From contig JAMKCH010011839.1 of NCBI GenBank assembly GCA_023653785.1, positions 1 to 64,000 of the forward strand: a stretch of DNA of 64,000 nt, read 5' to 3'. Below the pieces are notes generated by a model. That model worked only from the letters and a program-made list of their open reading frames with translations, was not told the origin of the DNA and ran no database searches. The translations under genes and the position numbers were made by a program. Within the stretch, counting starts at the first letter, position 1. Each line of letters begins with the position of its first letter. This document shows, in pieces, positions 59,694 to 64,000 of this stretch. This DNA comes from Ophioderma brevispina. Taxonomy: Eukaryota > Echinodermata > Ophiuroidea > Amphilepidida > Ophiodermatidae.

Positions 59694-62600
59694 CTGTGTT
59701 CATATAAAAGCAATTGATTTTATGGGTCATGACACGGCATTATAGTGCTATTGTAATGTACTGAGTCAGAATAGTGCGCCAAAAGTACAGAAAATCTAAC
59801 TGATCTTATTAGATCCAACATCATTCAAATCAGTGGTGGGATTTTTTGTATCTGAAGGAATTTATTTATGCAAACTAGTGTGTGAAAATTGAAAAGTATG
59901 CAAAATAATGATAAAGCCACAGGGCAGTGTTTGTGTCAACCAATAACCCTCGTCTACCTGAGCCATTTTTGTTAACAAAATTGCCGACGAGGGGGGGGGG
60001 TGGTACCACCACCCTGTGATATTTTCGTTACTGAACACCGATTCCTGTAATTTGGGTACCAAAGGAAGCTTAGGTTTCTTCTTTCCATTGGTACCAAAAT
60101 AAGTCTAACATCCCCATTATGACGTCACCATGCGTCATATGATGAGGAAAATACGAAAATACTGCATATATGGTGTGGAAAATTTATATTTCGCAATTTT
60201 AGCGACTCAAAACACCCATTATCAGCTATAAATGATTGTCATATATAAAAATAGTCATTTCCCATCAAGTAAAGGCAAAACGCATGAAAATCTGATTTTC
60301 CTAACCTTTTTGGCGAAAATTGAATTTTTCACTGTGTGTGTTTTTTTTTTTTTTTTTTTTAAAATTTAGAAATTATTATGACGTCATTGTGACGTAATGC
60401 TAGCATGTTGCTAGTTGCTAGGTAATGCTAGTTTCGTGATGTTCCTTGTGTTTGGTTAGGCATGTTGGTACTCTATTCCGGAGGGGGGGTGGTTACACAC
60501 AACCCCTATCGATCACTTTGAGATCACCCCTGATCTTCCATACCAGGTGGATTTGTTTTGGATTAAAAGGAGGCGGAACATGACAATTGACAAATTAAAT
60601 TAAATAATTTGGCACCAAAAAAAGGGGGTTTTAGCAAGCCGGGGTAGACGCGAGGATAATTCTATTTTGTAACCGTCAGTGGACTAGTGTATCCCATTAC
60701 TGACAGTTAAAAAATGTCATATGAAGTAGGTAGCTGTGGAATGTAAAATTGTGCTATGTACGGGGGACTCAATGTTAGTTATCCAGGGCATATGAGTAAA
60801 ATCTCCCATGCGATATCTATGGCCATACTCCCCTAGAGGCAAAAATCTGACAATCCCGCAAAAAAGGGAGCTAGGTCAGCTAGTTTTTCGGTTAGATCTA
60901 AGGGCAATTTCCCCCTGAAACAAGGCAGGGTGAAAATTTTTTTACAAGGGCATTTAAGTGCCAGTTAAGGGGCGTTAGGGGATGTTACTAATTGCCGTAG
61001 ACGAAAAACGAGCCGGTTCTCTGACCACTAGTGTCGCCTGGCTTGCAATACCATTTTGCACAAGTTCGACCCTCAAATGGCCTTTGCAACGGCATGTGAC
61101 CTCTAACCATGGCAATTCAAGTAGTGTCTATGGTTGACATATGACCTGAGTTTGGTGGCATTGCTAATTAATATGCATTATCAGCAATATTAAGGTTAAC
61201 CGAAAATTTAAAGACGCACACATTATGCACAATGCACAATACACCACAGACAAGTTAACTCAAGTATACGTGACTTATCTTTGTAAATAGACACACAAGT
61301 AGCAAAAATTAGACACACAAGCAGTGACGGAATTATAAAGCAATACATCAAAACATGGAGTCATACCAAATTATACCTCAGTTAGCACAGACAGACATAC
61401 AGAATTGTAATTAGTTTGCGCCTCCTGCAATCCTTTGCAATAATCAAAAATAAGACAATAAAGAACCAACCTCCCCTGACCAAGGACATCCCTGAATGAG
61501 AGATTCAAAAAGTTCAGGTGCAAAACGTGATATGCAACATGTTTGACCATAATACGACTTAAAATTTATACTTTTAATATTTCAAGGTAGGAATCAAATT
61601 GTACCCTACTTTTAAAATGTCCGAGGTAATCCTTTTAAAATATCAGAGTAGCACGCGTTTCTTGATAGGCTGACTCAGATTTCCGATGAGGGTGGCACTC
61701 AATTTTCAAACAAATCGTGTTGTTTTGCGTATAATAATGCTGTTGGAATAATCACTGGTGAAAATAACTAAGCTCAAATCGAAGTCGCTTCATATAGAAA
61801 ATCATCACTTTACACTGTACATTAATGGTTACTGCATGAAAACGAAAATCCGATTCATCTTTAATTAACTTGGAATGAGCATTTTAGGTGACTATCTTGG
61901 TTGACTTCATGTACCCTTGGTGACTTCGTGTGACCTTGGTGACCTCATTTGCTTGTCCCCATTAAGAAAATGCGACAAGCATGACGACACAAATGCGTTC
62001 GGCGAACGCTTTATTTATTTACCTATTAACTGCTGTATGCCCATGCTGTACGATAGTGTGTTGACTGACAAGATCTACGGGCGGCGATGTCAGTTACCAT
62101 GTGACGATCGCTAGCCCACTTGTATCATGCCTTTATGGCTCTGCAAATAAAAAACAATCAAGACAATTTTAAAAGTTTCTATATGAGGATTTCAGACGAG
62201 GCTGCGCATAGTTCCGATTAAATTTATGAAAATGAAGTTTATTTTCCTCCTTCCGCTCCTCCCTCCCCCTCGGGTTTGGAAAGCTTCCGCTGTAGTCTTT
62301 ATGTAACATCAATACGTTTTAGTTATTTAAAATTATGTAATGTGTAATATCAAAAATTATTCAATCAATTATAATTATTCTCCCATATCGTTTCCAATAA
62401 CAATGCACTCGCTTGTCATGTGAATATGGATTAATGACGTCAGCCTTGTTTTATCGGGTGTTAGATAAGCGTGATGGAATTGTTTATGCAAAAAATATAG
62501 ATTATAATGGTCATGGCCAAATTAAATATTGAATTTCACACATGTAAACAAATATATCCTGCATGTGGATATTATTTTAAATCCGGGGATTTGAAAAGGT

Positions 62601-64000
62601 GGGCTCTCATTTTACGTTGCTTAAGATGGCCCGTGGTAAAAAGGTTTTACTTTAGTTTTTAATAAATAGGAGCAAATTAGGAGCAAATTAGGAGAAATGT
62701 GATTTCGACTGATAATTCTTTTTAAATGGTTTCAACAATCTCAGTAATTTCCTCAGTATTAAAATTCTCCTGTTCATGGCTAAATGCATTCTATATTAGG
62801 TAATAGGCCTATAACGTATCTGACCAGGCATAGGGGTGACAAAAAAAGGTGTAATCATGTGTTATCCAACTTTTAATCACTGTCATGTCAAAAATTTAAA
62901 AAAAAATAAAAAAAAAACAATAGTAATTACTAGGCTGATGCAATCGTTGAGTGCAATTTAATGCCTTGAAAAAAATACGTTTTAACTCTTAGCGATCTAG
63001 TCTCCTGACAGGGGCGATAACTACCGCTCTGAAGAGGGCATGAAGCCACCGGCATAGATGTCACACCAATCCTGCAATGTTAACACATAGGGTCATAATG
63101 CGGATCCTGTGGGGTCAAAACCATTAATCGGCACCGCAAGTGGAAATGACAAATTGAAAAAACATGAAATTCAACAAAAAAACTTTATTATTTCATAATG
63201 AAAGACCAAGTACCTCAAAGTTTCTTTTTAAAAATGTCAAATGAATCTTGCGAACTTTTACTTTCACAACACCTCACTTAGTCTGTATTTTCATTAAGGA
63301 AGTAACTTACGTTATCATGTGATTTAACAATTAAATGAAGATTTCAATCACATAGGTACACTGGAATACTCAAATGTGTTTTAGTAATTAAGGACCGTAT
63401 GTAAGTTTTTGGATTTTAGGTAGTAAATACTTTCCAGTGATCTGAAAACTATTTTGGGCACTTTAAACTCCTAAGTTGAATCATTGTAGATCAAATTAAT
63501 ACACAATGACTCTTTTTGTTTCTTGTATTTTTTTTTATGATAGTTTACTCTTAAGGTGGTCTGTTGCTTTCAAATGATGTGCATTTGTGCTTGCTTTCAC
63601 ATTGGCTATTCATTACATTGAATGATGAATTTACTATGAATGTTCATGAAGGACAATTTATGTAAAGTAGTTATCATAACGAAGTTACACAATCAATGCT
63701 ACCTGCTCTACATGGTTGAATATTCGAGGAAGTTAAATCATATTAATGTGTTCTGTCTTAATACAATATCATTCAATAAAATTGTAAGATTCCCCTTCAA
63801 TGGTTAAGGTATCATCTACGAAATGAGTAATTTTATGACGGTCTTGAATTAATTCGAAATAAAAAAAATCCCTTAATTATTTTTTTTCTCAATGGCACCA
63901 CTGACAAGAAGGCGAAACGGAATGGAAGACGGAAGACAAAGGAAAAGCAACTCCCCAAGCCTAATCCTTTCATCCCAACCCCCCCCTCCTTCTTATACCC
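59694..64000. other. Probable FAR intron or upstream region; no exon found
   Basis: I looked on the minus strand for the FAR motifs expected upstream (GWVDN-NGPTG and PVD-VVN) and did not find them. The stretch holds a G run (59992-60001), a T run (60341-60360), an AGGAGCAAATT triplicate near 62667-62695 and a TTGGTGAC-rich patch near 61890-61950. No other gene was supported. Confidence 0.45.

Overview
This is nuclear DNA from an animal, most likely a marine invertebrate and plausibly a deuterostome. The evidence is spliced exons, several LINE lineages, a Ty3/gypsy-type LTR element, tRNA-derived SINEs, many palindromic MITEs and minisatellites. There are no operons and no long intact ORFs. 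Homologous copies inside the window differ mainly by one-base indels, often in homopolymers, which looks like partly unpolished long-read sequence. Broken frames should therefore be read with caution.

Layout. 1-11.3 kb: a tandem array of units of about 0.5 kb, a TATG microsatellite, several foldback elements and a minisatellite with inverted G-rich ends. 11.56-14.47 kb: a GATAAACC-type satellite containing a minus-strand LINE fragment. 15.8-19.1 kb: a decayed plus-strand CR1/L2-type LINE ending in an ATT microsatellite. 22.0-30.24 kb: a nested structure. A minus-strand gypsy-type element keeps both LTRs, a tRNA-Pro-type primer-binding site, a polypurine tract, and gag and protease remnants. 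One LTR is split by a CR1-like LINE and gag is split by a SINE. 31.2-36.3 kb: a tandem repeat with palindromic cores and three jockey-like LINE fragments. 36.7-46.3 kb: a series of non-autonomous DNA transposons, one carrying a tRNA-like segment and a 60-bp minisatellite. 46.3-49.5 kb: little recognisable.

The one host gene I can support is on the minus strand at 50.36-59.69 kb. It is the 3' part of a fatty acyl-CoA reductase (FAR) gene, recognised from short exons with splice signals. Single-copy exons U, T and V are followed by a tandem duplication of the three terminal exons W, X and Y, arranged W-X, W-X-Y, W-X-Y. Every junction from V onward is phase 2 and splits an AGA codon, so the duplicated exons could be spliced in frame in several combinations. 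A mariner-like element sits between two copies. The 5' exons, including the NAD(P)-binding domain, would lie beyond the right edge. No supported gene lies at 59.7-64 kb.
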